NCBI GenBank assembly: GCA_018645725.1
Contig: JABGWD010000111.1
Coordinates: forward strand, 1 to 38,241
Direction of reading: 5' to 3'
Length of the DNA stretch: 38,241 nt
Origin: Opitutia bacterium
Lineage (GTDB): Bacteria > Verrucomicrobiota > Verrucomicrobiia > Opitutales > Seribacteraceae
Below, in pieces: positions 8,205 through 17,731 of this stretch; the stretch's first letter is position 1, and each line of letters starts with the position of its first letter. The position numbers were made by a program, and so were the translations under genes. A model generated the notes under the pieces. That model was not told the DNA's origin. It ran no database searches and saw only the letters and a list, made by a program, of their open reading frames with translations.

Positions 8205-10046
8205 CTAGGTGCGGAATTTGTCGGGGTTATAACCTTTTTTCCCGCCTTTGTGGCCCTTCCCGCCTTTGCCGAACTTTTTCCCTTTGTCGAAGGCTCTGCC
8301 TTTGGAGAACTTGCCGCCCTTGTTGCCATCCGGGCGGGGACGTCCCTTGTCGACTGAAATATTCAGTTGGTGGCCTTGTACCCAAACCGTTTTGAGGGCA
8401 TCCATGATTTCTCGGGGCATGTCTTTGGGCAGATCGATGAAGGTGTGATCCTTGAACATGCGAATCTTTCCCATGTTTTTCGGGTCGAGTCCGACTTCAT
8501 TTGCAATGGCGCCGACAATGTCTCCTTTTTGAGCTCCATGGTATTCCCCGACTTCAAGACGATAGCTCCGCAAGTGGTCGTCCTTGGAAAAATGGCGATC
8601 TTCCCGGTCGCCCCGATCCCGGCGGTCTCCCCGGTCGTTATGCCTGGATGATCGGTCGGACCTGTCATCACGATCCCGCTTTTGCTTGCGGGGAGGTGCT
8701 GGCATATCCTCATAGCGCAAACCTTTCTTGCCAGCTTCGAGAAAAGCCAATGATGCCGCAATTTCGAGGGTGTCGTGACCCGATTCCTCGATCATTCGCT
8801 GAAGAGCTTTGCGGTAGTCCCCCAAGTCTCCTTTGAGTCCTTCCTCTATCTTTGCAAAAAATTCTTCTTCCCGGCGGGCGTTCATTTCTTCCAAGGTAGG
8901 AAAAATATACTGATCGCAGGGAACCTTGAGGGTGCGCTCAATGGCATTGAGCATTCTCATTTCCTTGTTGGTGACGAAAATGATCGCATCGCCTTCACGC
9001 CCGGCTCGTCCCGTTCTTCCTATCCGGTGGGTGTAGGACTCCAAGTCAAATGGGGCGTCGTAATTGAGAACATGGGAGATGCGGTCAACATCGAGTCCCC
9101 GGGCCGCCACGTCGGTCGCGACGAGTACGTTGATCTTTCCACGTTTGAGACGGTCAACGGTTTTTTCGCGCAGGTTTTGGGGCATGTCCCCATTGAGCGG
9201 TTCCGCTGCATATCCCCTGCCTTGCAACCCTTCGGCGATTTCCATAGTCGCGTTTTTGGTCCGGGAAAAAATAAGCATGGCATCGAAACTTTCTATCTCG
9301 AGTAGTCTGATAAGCATATTTCTTTTGTCGTGCTGCCTGACCTTGATGAACCGCTGCCTGATACTGGGTGAGTTTTCCGCCTTTACCTTGATCGTGATTT
9401 CCACGGGGTCACGCATGTGCTTTTCCGCTAGCTTGCGGATTGGCTTGGGCATGGTGGCGGAAAAGAGCGCAGTCTGCCGTTCTTCGGGAGTGTGCTCCAA
9501 AATCCAGTTGATGTCGTCTATAAAGCCCATGCTGAGCATTTCGTCCGCTTCATCGAGAACGAGTGCCTGCAAGTTGCCGAGTTTAAGGTATCCCTTTTCG
9601 ATATGGTCCATGATTCGCCCGGGCGTACCCACGACCACTTGAGCGCCACGCTTGAATTCTCGTATTTGTTCACCGTAGCCTGTCCCGCCGTATACGGGAA
9701 CCACTCTGAGTTTAGGGAGGTTTTCGGCATAACCCTCGATTGCCTCGGCCACTTGCAGAGCGAGTTCACGGGTTGGGGCAAGGCAAAGGATTTGGGCGCC
9801 TTTTACCGATTCATCGATCCGGGAAAGCAGGGGAAGGGCGAATGCCGCTGTCTTGCCGGTTCCCGTTTGAGCCACCCCAAGCAAATCCGAACCTTCGAGA
9901 AGGGGAGGTATCGCTTGGGCTTGAATCGGTGAGGGGGTCTCGTAACCCGCCCGTTCAACGGCCTTTAGGATAGGCGGGGCGAGGGGTAGGTCGGAAAAGC
10001 GCATACGGGTATCCGCTTGCTCATCAATGGCATCTTCTTCGTTCAT
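8205..10046 (-). CDS. deaD: DEAD-box ATP-dependent RNA helicase (CsdA/DeaD type)
   Basis: 613 residues from ATG 10046. The frame extends upstream to a GTG at 10106, but the first 20 codons look non-conserved. RecA domain 1 has AQTGTGKT (59-66), PTREL (91-95), TPGR (141-144), DEAD (165-168) and SAT (196-198). RecA domain 2 ends with YTHRIGRTGRAG. After a linker rich in Arg, Asp and Ser comes a DbpA-type RNA-binding domain (LEVGEYHGAQKGDIVGAI, then FIDLPKDMPREIMDAL), and the protein ends in a Lys/Gly-rich basic tail (KGGKFSKGRAF and GKGGKGHKGGKKG). This is the architecture of DeaD/CsdA proteins that act in ribosome assembly and mRNA turnover, often at low temperature. It stands alone, convergent with the propeller gene. 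Confidence 0.95.
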   Translation of the reverse strand: MNEEDAIDEQADTRMRFSDLPLAPPILKAVERAGYETPSPIQAQAIPPLLEGSDLLGVAQTGTGKTAAFALPLLSRIDESVKGAQILCLAPTRELALQVAEAIEGYAENLPKLRVVPVYGGTGYGEQIREFKRGAQVVVGTPGRIMDHIEKGYLKLGNLQALVLDEADEMLSMGFIDDINWILEHTPEERQTALFSATMPKPIRKLAEKHMRDPVEITIKVKAENSPSIRQRFIKVRQHDKRNMLIRLLEIESFDAMLIFSRTKNATMEIAEGLQGRGYAAEPLNGDMPQNLREKTVDRLKRGKINVLVATDVAARGLDVDRISHVLNYDAPFDLESYTHRIGRTGRAGREGDAIIFVTNKEMRMLNAIERTLKVPCDQYIFPTLEEMNARREEEFFAKIEEGLKGDLGDYRKALQRMIEESGHDTLEIAASLAFLEAGKKGLRYEDMPAPPRKQKRDRDDRSDRSSRHNDRGDRRDRGDREDRHFSKDDHLRSYRLEVGEYHGAQKGDIVGAIANEVGLDPKNMGKIRMFKDHTFIDLPKDMPREIMDALKTVWVQGHQLNISVDKGRPRPDGNKGGKFSKGRAFDKGKKFGKGGKGHKGGKKGYNPDKFRT

Positions 10047-10358
10047 GGGACTGTGTTTCGTTCGACTTGTTTGTTTGTTACGCCTTGTCTTCGAACACTC
10101 GCTCACTTTATCTCAATACCCATCCGTTTCCACACGTGAGGCCTCGTCCTTATACATGGCTAATCGATTGAACATACAGTATTTCCAAAAAAAGACGAGC
10201 AGTAAAACGCCTGCTGCTTTGGGTGAAAATCAGCATGTCGTTCCTTCGTCTTTCCCCTCTTCTCCAAACAATATCGGACGTTCCAAAGTCTTATCCTTGA
10301 TTTAGCCCGTACCTGTCCTATGGTAATTTACTCATTCCCCTCAACCCAACTACGTTTC
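10047..10358. other. intergenic region between helicase and phosphoesterase genes
   Basis: 312 bp between the divergent chosen starts. It contains alternative starts for both genes (GTG 10106 minus, ATG 10320 plus). The only element I can point to is a weak promoter-like pair on the plus strand near 10297-10324. No RNA gene or strong dyad is apparent. Confidence 0.4.
10297..10324 (+). promoter_or_regulatory. candidate promoter of the PhoD-like gene
   Basis: TTGATT (10297-10302) and TATGGT (10319-10324) are spaced by 16 bp, each matching 4 of 6 bases of the sigma70 consensus. Transcription from here would start after the ATG at 10320, which favours the later ATG at 10359 as the true start. 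Weak evidence. Confidence 0.25.
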
Positions 10359-12197
10359 ATGATTCATTCCCCATTTGCCAGATTCCTCGTTCTCACGCTG
10401 TCTCTTTTGCCACTTGTAGTTCCAGCCTTTGCTCAAAAGAAGAAAAGGGTGGATCCGCTTGCCATTCCGGAAATCACCCGTGATCAAGTCATTTGCTTCG
10501 CTCTGTACACGGTTCACGCCAAGACCCTGAAATTGACGGCCCAGCTTTATCCGCTCAAGGAAGGCGAACCACGCAAGGCAACCCTTGAAGTCAAGCAGGG
10601 TGGAAACTGGAAAAAGGTAGCCGAAGCCAAGGTGATCGAGAGGGGTTGGACCGTTCCCTTTCGGGTAGAGAAGTGGGATGATTCTCAAGAGATTTCCTAC
10701 CGGGTCAGGCACGGGGAGAAAGCGACCTATGAAGGGATCATACGCAAGAACCCAATTGACAAGCAGGAATTCGTGGCCGTCGGATTCACCGGGAATTCCA
10801 TAAACCCCGGTCACGGGGGGGATATCCCCAAGAAGGATTTGGTGGAGAACATCAAGAGGCTTCAACCCGATCTGCTTTTCTTTTCCGGTGACCAAGTTTA
10901 CGACCATCGTCGCCATTATGCCGCCTGGTTGAGATTTGGCAGGGATTTCGGAGAGGTGATCAGGAACTTCCCGACCGTGACCATTCCCGACGACCATGAC
11001 GTGGGACAACCCAATATTTGGGGCCACAACGGGAAGAAGTCCACTTTGGGAGGGGCTTCCGACGGTGGATATTCCATGCCCGTCGAATACGTCAAGGAGG
11101 TGGAGCGGGCTCAGACCAGTCATTTGCCTGACCCTTACGACCCGACGCCCATCGAGCGGGGAATCGGAACTTATTACACGCATCTTAATTGGGGGCGTAT
11201 TAGCTTTGCCATTATCGAGGACCGCAAGTTCAAGACCGGTCCGGCCGGCATGATACCCAAACAGGGCCCCCGTCCCGATCACATTCGCAATCCTGATTAC
11301 GATCCCAAGTCGGTGGATGTTCCCCAAGCTCGTCTTCTCGGCGAGCGTCAACTCAAGTTTCTTGACGATTGGGGCCGGGACTGGACCGATGCGGACATGA
11401 AAGTCGCGCTCTCCCAGACCATTTTTTGCGGAGGGGCTCATATTCATGGGAGGATCGGCGGACGCTTGCATGCCGACCTTGATTCCAACGGTTGGCCTCA
11501 GACCGGGCGCAACAAGGCAATCGCAGCCCTTCGCAAAGCCTACGCTTTCCACTTTGCCGGTGATCAGCACCTGGCCACCGTGTTTCATCATGGAGTCGAC
11601 GAGTGGAGGGACTCGATCTATTCCTTCTGCGTTCCCTCGATTGCGAACCTCTACCTGAGATGGTGGAAGCCACTTGAGCCAGGCAAGAACCGCAAGCCTG
11701 GACAGGACCCCATCCTTGGCGATCACGTCGATGGATTCGACAACAAGCTCACCGCCATCGCGGTGGCCAACCCGACTCCCGAGAAGGGTGGGGACAGGCT
11801 GAGCACCCGGGCTGCCGGATTTGGTGTCGTGCGCATCGACAAGAAGACACGGGACGTGACCTTCGTATGCTGGCCCCGGAATGTCGACGTTTCGGACAAG
11901 GAGGCCAAGCCCTATCCTGGTTGGCCTTTCACCTTCAATCAAATTGACAACTACGGGCGCAAGGCTGTCGCTCACTTGCCCGTTTTGGAAATTAATAAGC
12001 CTGATCAAGTGGTCCAAGTAGTGGAAGAGAAAAACGGGGAGGTTGTCTACACGTTGAGGGTCAAGGGCAAGAGCTTTCACCCGAAGGTATTTGCCAAGGG
12101 AGCCTACACCGTGAAGGTGGGCGAGGGGTCGAACCTCAAGACCTTCAAAGGCGTCAAGTCGGGAAGCAAGGGCAAGAAAATCAAAGTCGACCTGTAA
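10359..12197 (+). CDS. PhoD-like metallophosphoesterase, secreted
   Basis: 612 residues from ATG 10359; an in-frame ATG at 10320 adds 13 residues that spoil the signal peptide (MIHSPFARFLVLTLSLL...AFA). After an N-terminal beta domain the catalytic domain shows FFSGDQVYDHRRHY (near 176-188), TIPDDHDVGQPN (near 208-219) and FAGDQHLATVFHHG (near 400), the metal-binding pattern of the PhoD/alkaline phosphatase D family. Such enzymes hydrolyse phosphomono- or diesters using Fe/Ca or similar metals. The C-terminal about 150 residues hold a further beta domain. It is followed after 32 bp by a sulfatase gene, so the two are probably co-transcribed and may act on the same extracellular ester-bearing polymers. 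Substrate unknown. Confidence 0.85.
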   Translation: MIHSPFARFLVLTLSLLPLVVPAFAQKKKRVDPLAIPEITRDQVICFALYTVHAKTLKLTAQLYPLKEGEPRKATLEVKQGGNWKKVAEAKVIERGWTVPFRVEKWDDSQEISYRVRHGEKATYEGIIRKNPIDKQEFVAVGFTGNSINPGHGGDIPKKDLVENIKRLQPDLLFFSGDQVYDHRRHYAAWLRFGRDFGEVIRNFPTVTIPDDHDVGQPNIWGHNGKKSTLGGASDGGYSMPVEYVKEVERAQTSHLPDPYDPTPIERGIGTYYTHLNWGRISFAIIEDRKFKTGPAGMIPKQGPRPDHIRNPDYDPKSVDVPQARLLGERQLKFLDDWGRDWTDADMKVALSQTIFCGGAHIHGRIGGRLHADLDSNGWPQTGRNKAIAALRKAYAFHFAGDQHLATVFHHGVDEWRDSIYSFCVPSIANLYLRWWKPLEPGKNRKPGQDPILGDHVDGFDNKLTAIAVANPTPEKGGDRLSTRAAGFGVVRIDKKTRDVTFVCWPRNVDVSDKEAKPYPGWPFTFNQIDNYGRKAVAHLPVLEINKPDQVVQVVEEKNGEVVYTLRVKGKSFHPKVFAKGAYTVKVGEGSNLKTFKGVKSGSKGKKIKVDL

Positions 12198-12229
12198 GAG
12201 CGCGGACTCCCTTGCCCGATTCCCGTCCC

Positions 12230-13702
12230 GTGAAGAGATCGTTCGCGTATTTCCTGTTTTTGCTGGTCTTTGCCACTTGGTCCGTCCGGGCCAAGACGAA
12301 TGCCTTGCTGATCGCTATCGACGATCTTAATGACTGGGTGGGATGCATGAATGGTCATCCGCAAGCTCGCACGCCCAACATCGACCGCTTGGCCAAGCGG
12401 GGCATGCTCTTTACCAACGCTCATTGCCAGGGCCCCATTTGCGGGCCTTCCCGCGCTTCCTTGCTCTCGGGCTTTTACCCGCACCGAACCGGTATCTACC
12501 AACAACCCGGGGGCAAGGCCATGGAGAAGGATGCCAAGTTCTTCCATGGTCGCATGATGCCTCAGTTTTTCTCAGCTCATGGCTATGCCACCTGGGGGGT
12601 GGGCAAGATTGCTCATGGATATTCCGACAAAAAGCTCTTCGACGACTACGGGAGCAAGTTTTCGGGGTCCGGTCCTAAGCCGCCCAATGGCAAGCGGTTC
12701 AATTATTATCCCCCCGAGGTTCCGTGGACCGGAACGCAAACGGATTGGGGGGCGTTTCCCGATCGGGACGAGGACATGACTGATCACAAAGTGGCGGACT
12801 GGGCGGTCGATCGCTTGTCTCGCAAATCGGACAAACCCTTCTTTTTGGGAGTTGGCTTTGTGCGTCCGCATGTGCCCTTTTACGCCCCGCAAAAATGGCT
12901 CGATTTGTTTCCTCTCGAAAAAATCAAGCTGCCACCCGTCCTCATGGACGATCTCTCGGACGTTCCCGAGACGAGTCGTCGGATGCATGAATTGCCCAAG
13001 TATCCCAAGCTCGAGTTTCTGCGCGCGAACGATGACGATCAATTCCGCAAGTGCGTGCGGGCCTACCTGGCCTGCATTGCATTCGTCGATCATCAGGTAG
13101 GTCGTGTCCTGGATGCCTTGGATCAAGGTCCTCATGCCGGGGACACCACGGTCATTCTTTTTAGTGACCACGGGTACCACATCGGGGAAAAGGACCGAGT
13201 GAGCAAACACAGCCTGTGGGAGGAATCAACCCGCGTGCCTTTGGTCGTCGTCCCGGCCAAATCGCAGGCTGCTGATTTCGGTAAAAAGGGGACGACTTGC
13301 TCCAAGCCGGTCGGTTTGATCGATCTTTATCCAACGCTCCTCGAGATGTGCGGATTGCCAGCAAACAAGAAGAATGAAGGAATGAGCCTGGTGCCGCTTT
13401 TGCGCAACCCGTCGCAAGAATGGAGGTTTGCCGTCCTCACCACCTATGCCAGGGAAAACCATGCCCTGCGGTCGGAACGCTACCGGTACCTGCGTATGGA
13501 GGACGGGACGGAGGAATTTTACGATCACCAAACCGATCCCAACGAGTGGACCAACCTCGCCGGCAAAAAGAAGCATGCCAAGGAAATCAAGAAGTTCCGT
13601 TCCGCCTTGCCCAAGAACGAGGCTCCTTATCACCCATCCGTTCGTTCCGCTCCGACCAATGCCTGGTTCAAGGAACACTTGTCGCGCAACGGCCTGAAGT
13701 AG
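12230..13702 (+). CDS. sulfatase, iduronate-2-sulfatase-like, secreted
   Basis: 490 residues from GTG 12230, chosen because it begins directly at the signal peptide (KRSFAYFLFLLVFATWSVRA). A TTG at 12212 in the same frame is possible. The type I sulfatase signature is PICGPSRASLLSG, with the cysteine near residue 71 expected to become formylglycine. Metal-site residues appear in LLIAIDDLNDW and FSDHGYHIGEKD. The long GVGFVRPHVPFYAPQKWLDL segment and overall length fit iduronate-2-sulfatase-like sulfatases. It probably removes sulfate from algal or animal polysaccharides. No formylglycine-generating enzyme or anSME is present in the window. Its neighbours are a PhoD-like esterase upstream and a PSD1 cytochrome 90 bp downstream. 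Confidence 0.9.
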   Translation: MKRSFAYFLFLLVFATWSVRAKTNALLIAIDDLNDWVGCMNGHPQARTPNIDRLAKRGMLFTNAHCQGPICGPSRASLLSGFYPHRTGIYQQPGGKAMEKDAKFFHGRMMPQFFSAHGYATWGVGKIAHGYSDKKLFDDYGSKFSGSGPKPPNGKRFNYYPPEVPWTGTQTDWGAFPDRDEDMTDHKVADWAVDRLSRKSDKPFFLGVGFVRPHVPFYAPQKWLDLFPLEKIKLPPVLMDDLSDVPETSRRMHELPKYPKLEFLRANDDDQFRKCVRAYLACIAFVDHQVGRVLDALDQGPHAGDTTVILFSDHGYHIGEKDRVSKHSLWEESTRVPLVVVPAKSQAADFGKKGTTCSKPVGLIDLYPTLLEMCGLPANKKNEGMSLVPLLRNPSQEWRFAVLTTYARENHALRSERYRYLRMEDGTEEFYDHQTDPNEWTNLAGKKKHAKEIKKFRSALPKNEAPYHPSVRSAPTNAWFKEHLSRNGLK

Positions 13703-13792
13703 TCTTGGCGCTCCTTTTATACGGAAGGGGATTGGAATTTGGTGGTCATCTTGCGACTTTTTCTGAAGATTCCCATATAAGCACATTCGATC

Positions 13793-16294
13793 ATGCCTTC
13801 TCCACTCATTTCTAAACCATTGGCCATTGGGCTGCTTTGCGTTTTCTCTTTGGGTGGTGTGCTTGGAAAAGTCGATTTTAATTCAGAGGTCAGGCCGATC
13901 CTCTCGAACAACTGCTTCTTTTGTCACGGACCGGATGCTCATGAGCGAAAAGCCGACCTGCGTCTCGATACCGAGGAAGGGGCAACCCGCGACTTCGGAG
14001 GTTATGCCGCCCTCGTTCCCGGCAGCTTGGAGAAAAGCGAGATGTGGACCCGCATTACGAGTTCGGATCGAGACGAAATCATGCCCCCGCCCGAAGCTCA
14101 CAAGGTGATGAAGCCCAAGGACCGCGAAATCATCAAACAGTGGATTCTCGAAGGGGCGAAATACGACAAATACTGGGCTTACGAGCAACCGGAAAAAAGC
14201 CCGGTTCCCCATGAGGGCATGGAATGGTCGAATCATTGGATTGACCGGTTCGTTTATGCAAAGCTCTCGGAAAAGAATTTGAAGCCCTCGCCGGACGCCG
14301 ACCGAATTACCTTGGCCCGTCGGCTTCATTTCGATCTGACCGGTTTGCCTCCTCGCCCCGATGATGTTGACTCCTTCACCCAAGACAAGAGACCGCTTGA
14401 TCAAGTGGTGGCCGACCGGGTCGATGTCTTGCTGGCCAAGCCTGCGTTTGGCGAACGGATGGCCACTTATTGGCTTGATCTAGTCCGTTTTGCCAGCACC
14501 GTTGGGTATCATGGTGATCAGGATCACCCCGCTGCACCTTACCGCAATTACGTGATCGATTCCTTCAACCGCGACCTTCCGCTCGATCAATTTACACGAG
14601 AACAGTTGGCGGGTGACCTTATCGAAAAGCCGACCAATGAACAACTGGTGGCCACCGGTTACAACCGCTTGCTGCAAACCTCCCACGAGGGGGGAATTCA
14701 GCGCAAGGAATACCTTGCCATCTACGCCGCCGACCGGGTGCGCAACGTTTCGGCGGTATGGATGGGCGCAACCGTCGGATGCGCCCAGTGTCACGATCAC
14801 AAGTACGACCCTTATACCATTGGTGACTTTTACAAGTTGTCCGCGTTTTTTGCGGATATTCACGACGACGGGTTTGGCGGAAACAGCTTGCCCACCGCTC
14901 GCCCTCCCTACGTCAAGGCATACCCCAAAAAGACCCGGGAGGAGATGAGTCTCCTGGAAAAAGAGATTGCGGATTTGCACCAAGCCTCCGGACACGGGGA
15001 TGCCCTCAAGTCCTGGTCTTCGAAGTTAGAAGGTTTGCGCGGAAAGATTGCCCGTGAACGAAACAAGCAAAAGAAGGCGGCTTTGCAAAAGGAACTTCAG
15101 GGGATCGATAAAACGGGGGTCGAGGGAGTAACCAAAGATGCGCTTGCCCGGTATCTTGAAAAACTCAAACGACTGGAGGCTCTGAGCAAGTCCGGTCAAA
15201 ACTCCATGATCACCAAGGCCAAGGCCCCTCGGGAGATCCGCATTTTGCCGCGTGGGAACTGGCTTGATGACAGCGGGAAAGTCGTGCATCCCGCCATTCC
15301 TGAATTCATGGGGGTTCGCAAACCGAGGAAAGCCGACCGACTGGACCGGCTCGATCTGGCTGACTGGTTGACCGACCCAAGCAACGGGACAGGGGGGTTG
15401 ACCGCCCGCGTATTTGCCAACCGGTTGTGGTACCTCTTCATCGGGGAAGGCTTGTCGCCTTCCCTGGATGACTTTGGCGGACAAGGGCAACCTCCGACCA
15501 ATCGTCCTTTGCTCGACAACCTGTCCATGGCCCTCATCGAAAACGGCTGGAGCGTCAAGAAGACGATCCGTCTCATCGTGACAAGTCGAGCCTACCGGCA
15601 AAGCTCGCTCGTCTCTGCGGAACATGCCCGCCTCGATCCCGAGAACAAATGGTTTGGCCGGCAAGCCCGCTACCGCCTGCCTGCCGAGATGATTCGAGAC
15701 AACGCGCTTTTTGTCAGTGGCTTGCTTCAGGAAGGGGACACCTTCAACTTTTCCAAGCCCTATCAACCGGCGGGGTATTACCGCCACTTGAATTTCCCAA
15801 AGCGTTCCTACCGTCACGATTCGAATGCGAACCAGTGGAGGCGCGGGGTCTACATGCATTGGCAAAGACAATTCCTCCACCCCATGATGAAGGCCATGGA
15901 CGCTCCGTCCCGGGAGGAGTGCACCGCCAAGCGTCCCCGTTCCAACACCCCGAACGCGGCCCTTGCTCTTCTGAATGATCCTACCTTCGTTGAAGCGGCC
16001 CGGGCTTTCGCCGCCCGTATAATCAAGGAAAAGAAGGGCACCCCTGAGGAACGCGTTCAGTTTGCATGGAAGACCGTTTTGTCCCGGGAGGCCAAGGCTG
16101 ATGAAGTTGCCCTGTTAGTCGGACTGTTCAAGGAAAGCGCGAAAGAATATGCGGCCCATCCTGAGGAGGCAAAGAAGCTCCTCCAAGTGGGCTTGGCTCC
16201 CGGAGCTCCCGAAGTCGATCCATTGCAACTGGCTTCCTGGACGATTGTGTCGCGAGCCATCTTGAACTTGGGCGAAACCACCATACGAAACTGA
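13793..16294 (+). CDS. PSCyt1/PSCyt2/PSD1 (DUF1549-DUF1553) cytochrome
   Basis: 833 residues. A signal peptide ends near residue 25. The N-terminal planctomycete cytochrome C domain carries a CxxCH (NCFFCHGPDAH, C41-H45) and the typical MPPPEAHK segment. The PSCyt2/DUF1549 domain follows (LARRLHFDLTGLPP, then YWLDLVRFA), with a second CxxCH at C330-H334 (GCAQCHDHKYDPYT). A charged, probably coiled-coil spacer lies near residues 380-470. The C-terminal PSD1/DUF1553 domain shows LADWLTDPSNG, ARVFANRLWYLFIGEGL and the NTPNAALALLNDPTFVEAAR end. This is a complete member of a family nearly restricted to PVC bacteria, nearly always paired with a DUF1501 protein, as here (1 bp gap). Its biochemical role is not established; an exported electron-transfer role is inferred from the hemes. 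Confidence 0.93.
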   Translation: MPSPLISKPLAIGLLCVFSLGGVLGKVDFNSEVRPILSNNCFFCHGPDAHERKADLRLDTEEGATRDFGGYAALVPGSLEKSEMWTRITSSDRDEIMPPPEAHKVMKPKDREIIKQWILEGAKYDKYWAYEQPEKSPVPHEGMEWSNHWIDRFVYAKLSEKNLKPSPDADRITLARRLHFDLTGLPPRPDDVDSFTQDKRPLDQVVADRVDVLLAKPAFGERMATYWLDLVRFASTVGYHGDQDHPAAPYRNYVIDSFNRDLPLDQFTREQLAGDLIEKPTNEQLVATGYNRLLQTSHEGGIQRKEYLAIYAADRVRNVSAVWMGATVGCAQCHDHKYDPYTIGDFYKLSAFFADIHDDGFGGNSLPTARPPYVKAYPKKTREEMSLLEKEIADLHQASGHGDALKSWSSKLEGLRGKIARERNKQKKAALQKELQGIDKTGVEGVTKDALARYLEKLKRLEALSKSGQNSMITKAKAPREIRILPRGNWLDDSGKVVHPAIPEFMGVRKPRKADRLDRLDLADWLTDPSNGTGGLTARVFANRLWYLFIGEGLSPSLDDFGGQGQPPTNRPLLDNLSMALIENGWSVKKTIRLIVTSRAYRQSSLVSAEHARLDPENKWFGRQARYRLPAEMIRDNALFVSGLLQEGDTFNFSKPYQPAGYYRHLNFPKRSYRHDSNANQWRRGVYMHWQRQFLHPMMKAMDAPSREECTAKRPRSNTPNAALALLNDPTFVEAARAFAARIIKEKKGTPEERVQFAWKTVLSREAKADEVALLVGLFKESAKEYAAHPEEAKKLLQVGLAPGAPEVDPLQLASWTIVSRAILNLGETTIRN

Positions 16295-16295
16295 A

Positions 16296-17711
16296 ATGAA
16301 TCAACCGGACAACCCGACTGCCTTAAAGAGAAGGACCTTTCTTAATCAGGCCGGACTGGGCTTGGGGATGACGGCTTTTCATTCCCTCTTGTCCCGCGAT
16401 CTGTCAGGAGCTTCTTTGGACCAAAACCTTTCTCCCATGCTGGCGAAGGCAAAGCGCGTGATCTTTCTTTGCATGTCCGGTGGGCCGTCTCACCTCGAGA
16501 CGTTTGACTACAAGCCCAAGCTCGACCAGATGGACGGCAAGCCCATGCCCGAGTCTTTCACCAAGGGTCAACCCATCGCTCAGCTGCAGGGTCAGGCTCT
16601 CCGCGTCCTTGGGCATCAAACCAAGTTCCGGAAGTACGGACTTTGCGGCCAATACGTGAGCGACTTTCTCCCCCACACGGCAAAGATGGTGGACGACATT
16701 GCGGTCATCCGTTCGATGGTGACCGAACAAATCAACCACGACCCGGCCCATACTTTCATGAATACCGGGACGGTCATAAGCGGGCGTCCGTCCATGGGTT
16801 CCTGGGTCAATTATGGGTTGGGTTCGGAATCTCAGGATCTGCCCGGGTTCGTTGTCCTGACCAGCGTGGGTGGACGGAATCCCCAGCCCATCGCCTCCCG
16901 TCAATGGTCGTCCGGTTTTCTGCCCAGCCGTTTTCAAGGCGTTGAGTTCAATGCGGCAGGGGATCCGGTTCACTACGTAAGCAATCCGTCCGGGGTTTCA
17001 TCAAAAACCCAATCTTCACTTGTTCGTACCATTACCGCCCTCGACCGAAAGAAAAACGCCATCTGGAGGAACCCCGAGGTGGACACCAAAATCTCCGCCT
17101 ACGAGATGGCCTTCCGCATGCAGTCGAGTGTTCCCGGGTTGATGGACGTTTCCGATGAACCCGCCTCCGCCCTCGAGCTCTATGGAGCCAAACCCGGTGA
17201 TGGTAGCTACGCTTCCAATTGTCTCTTGGCCCGCCGTCTCGTTGAGCGTGGCGTGCGCTTCGTTCACTTGTATCACCGCGGATGGGATCACCATGGCGGA
17301 TTGGCCAACTACATGAAAATTTGTTGCGGACTGACCGACCGTCCCACTTGGGCTCTCCTGACCGACCTCAAGCAACGCGGCCTGCTCGAAGACACTTTGG
17401 TCATCTGGGGAGGCGAATTCGGTCGCACCCCCATGTTCCAAGGCAAGGGCGGAGCCGGAAGGGACCATCACATCAAGGGCTTTTCCATGTGGATGGCGGG
17501 AGGTGGGATCAAGGGGGGAGTCAGTCACGGAGCGACCGATGAGCTCGGGTATCATGCCGAGAAGGACGTCGTCCACGTGCGCGATCTTCATGCCACCATG
17601 CTTCATCAGTTAGGAATCAAGCATGATAATTTCAGTTACCAGTATCAGGGTCTGGACATGCGCCTGACCGGGGTCGAGAAGGCCAAAGTGGTACGTCCAG
17701 TACTTGCCTAG
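16296..17711 (+). CDS. DUF1501 family protein with Tat-like signal
   Basis: 471 residues. The N-terminus has a twin-arginine motif (KRRTFLNQAGLG) followed by a hydrophobic stretch, so export in a folded state by Tat is likely. The DUF1501 (sulfatase/alkaline-phosphatase-fold) features are FLCMSGGPSHLETFDYKP, the RFVHLYHRGWDHHGG block and IWGGEFGRTPMFQGKGGAGRDHH. DUF1501 proteins lack the sulfatase formylglycine motif, and their reaction is unknown. The start lies 1 bp after the stop of the PSD1 cytochrome, the conserved pairing of these two families. The gene converges with the oxidase operon, with only 20 bp between stops and no obvious hairpin terminator there. Confidence 0.93.
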   Translation: MNQPDNPTALKRRTFLNQAGLGLGMTAFHSLLSRDLSGASLDQNLSPMLAKAKRVIFLCMSGGPSHLETFDYKPKLDQMDGKPMPESFTKGQPIAQLQGQALRVLGHQTKFRKYGLCGQYVSDFLPHTAKMVDDIAVIRSMVTEQINHDPAHTFMNTGTVISGRPSMGSWVNYGLGSESQDLPGFVVLTSVGGRNPQPIASRQWSSGFLPSRFQGVEFNAAGDPVHYVSNPSGVSSKTQSSLVRTITALDRKKNAIWRNPEVDTKISAYEMAFRMQSSVPGLMDVSDEPASALELYGAKPGDGSYASNCLLARRLVERGVRFVHLYHRGWDHHGGLANYMKICCGLTDRPTWALLTDLKQRGLLEDTLVIWGGEFGRTPMFQGKGGAGRDHHIKGFSMWMAGGGIKGGVSHGATDELGYHAEKDVVHVRDLHATMLHQLGIKHDNFSYQYQGLDMRLTGVEKAKVVRPVLA

Positions 17712-17731
17712 CTTCGAAGAACACCTCAATC

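Noticed and set aside
10350-12080. 576-codon open frame on the minus strand
   Set aside because: It lies wholly opposite the PhoD-like gene, which has a signal peptide and clear metal-binding motifs. The antisense translation shows no recognisable motif; it is a codon-usage shadow.
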